Position numbers and translations under genes: made by a program. From Nocardioides sp. W7 (GTDB lineage: Bacteria > Actinomycetota > Actinomycetes > Propionibacteriales > Nocardioidaceae), in contig NZ_CP095078.1 of the NCBI RefSeq assembly GCF_022919075.1, positions 62,001 to 126,000 on the forward strand: 64,000 bases of DNA, in the 5' to 3' direction. Shown one piece after another: positions 63,590 to 64,000 of the stretch. The first letter of the stretch is position 1; each line of letters begins with the position of its first letter. Under the pieces are notes generated by a model. It saw only the letters and a list, made by a program, of their open reading frames with translations. It was not told the DNA's origin and did no database searches.

Positions 63590-64000
63590 GTGATCGACCT
63601 GCGCACGAAGCTCGGCGCGGCCCTCTTCGAGCGGGTCGCCGGACCGGACGGCCCCCGCGAGCGCGATCGCATCCACGGCCGGCCCGGGCCGCGGCTCTAC
63701 GAGCCGGGCAGTCCGGTCACCCGGGTGCACGGCGACGCGTCGATGTTCGTCGGCGGCCTCCGCGCGCTGCTCCTGCAGACCCTGCATCCCGCCGCGATGC
63801 GCGGCGTCGCCGAGCACTCGGGCTACCGCGGCGACATGTGGGGGCGGCTGGCCCGCACCAGCACCTTCATCGCCACCACGACCTTCGGCCACGTCGAGGA
63901 CGTCGACCGGACCATCGGCGTCGTACGCCGCATCCACGAGCGGGTCACCGGCACGATGCCCGACGGCACGCCGTACGCCGCCTCCGACCCGCATCTGCTC
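63590..64000 (+). CDS. MpaB/DUF2236-family oxygenase (3' end outside window)
   Basis: 137 residues are visible from the GTG at 63590, with TATCGT ending 7 nt before it. SMFVGGLRALLLQTLHPAAM and the following RTSTFIATTTFG are the family signature. The conserved His of LQTLHPAAM is a likely heme ligand. Members include the latex-clearing and mycophenolic-acid-pathway oxygenases. The natural substrate here is unknown. Confidence 0.88.
   Translation, partial: MIDLRTKLGAALFERVAGPDGPRERDRIHGRPGPRLYEPGSPVTRVHGDASMFVGGLRALLLQTLHPAAMRGVAEHSGYRGDMWGRLARTSTFIATTTFGHVEDVDRTIGVVRRIHERVTGTMPDGTPYAASDPHLL

Overview
The window is one continuous stretch of very GC-rich actinobacterial chromosome. Dense, overlapping genes, frequent GTG starts, a SigE-family ECF factor, DUF3027/DUF2530 proteins, a CspB-type cold-shock protein and an XPB helicase point to the Actinomycetes. 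The overall flavour is Nocardioidaceae (Nocardioides-like), which is an inference from recall, not a search. I saw no tRNA or rRNA gene, CRISPR array, prophage or complete insertion sequence.

Layout. 1-2.7 kb: a partial flavin monooxygenase; a TerC metal exporter behind a yybP-ykoY (Mn2+) riboswitch; map. 2.7-14.3 kb (minus strand): the complete S10-spc ribosomal protein cluster rpsJ to rplO, then, after a terminator, secY-adk-map. 14.7-22.3 kb: a CMD/AhpD-like protein and the conserved actinobacterial MoxR locus (membrane protein, DUF4129, DUF4350, MoxR, DUF58, then divergent SpoIIM and RDD genes). 22.5-24.9 kb: an ECF sigma factor with a membrane anti-sigma-like partner, and trmB. 25.0-29.3 kb (minus): the str operon rpsL-rpsG-fusA-tuf. 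29.5-31.3 kb: a MarR regulator and an MFS exporter. 31.4-40.0 kb: an NrdG-like radical-SAM gene facing a tight six-gene phospho-signalling operon: coiled-coil protein, ClpA-like AAA+, zinc-ribbon/FHA protein, Ser/Thr kinase, PP2C phosphatase, membrane protein. 40.2-48.4 kb: NCS2 permease, DUF2530, DUF3027, MFS, CspB, a HAD-LarE fusion and a secreted subtilase. 48.6-53.5 kb: acyl-CoA synthetase, RibD/DHFR-like reductase, a histidine kinase fused to a gamma-glutamylcyclotransferase-like domain, and an SRPBCC protein. 53.6-56.4 kb: a second phospho-reader module (RDD-FHA, FHA, PP2C). 56.5-61.1 kb: an XPB partner protein, a CGNR-like zinc-finger protein and the XPB helicase. 61.2-62.2 kb: an MNT-HEPN toxin-antitoxin-like pair with an AT-rich palindromic operator, a frameshifted HEPN gene and bracketing 20-bp inverted repeats. 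62.4-64.0 kb: a small membrane protein, a secreted protein and a partial MpaB/DUF2236 oxygenase.

How it fits together. About half the window is translation and secretion machinery. The first genes of the S10 and str operons carry the same 21-nt leader motif, each about 100 nt upstream of the start codon, which suggests common control. The most system-like accessory unit is the 32.1-40.0 kb operon. It has a writer (kinase), an eraser (PP2C), a reader (FHA) and an AAA+ remodeller, and the kinase N-terminus carries four PTxxE repeats that look like FHA docking sites. Other points of interest are the two domain fusions, a pair of long covarying palindromic repeats, and widespread leaderless starts with a -10 box 6-7 nt before the start codon.
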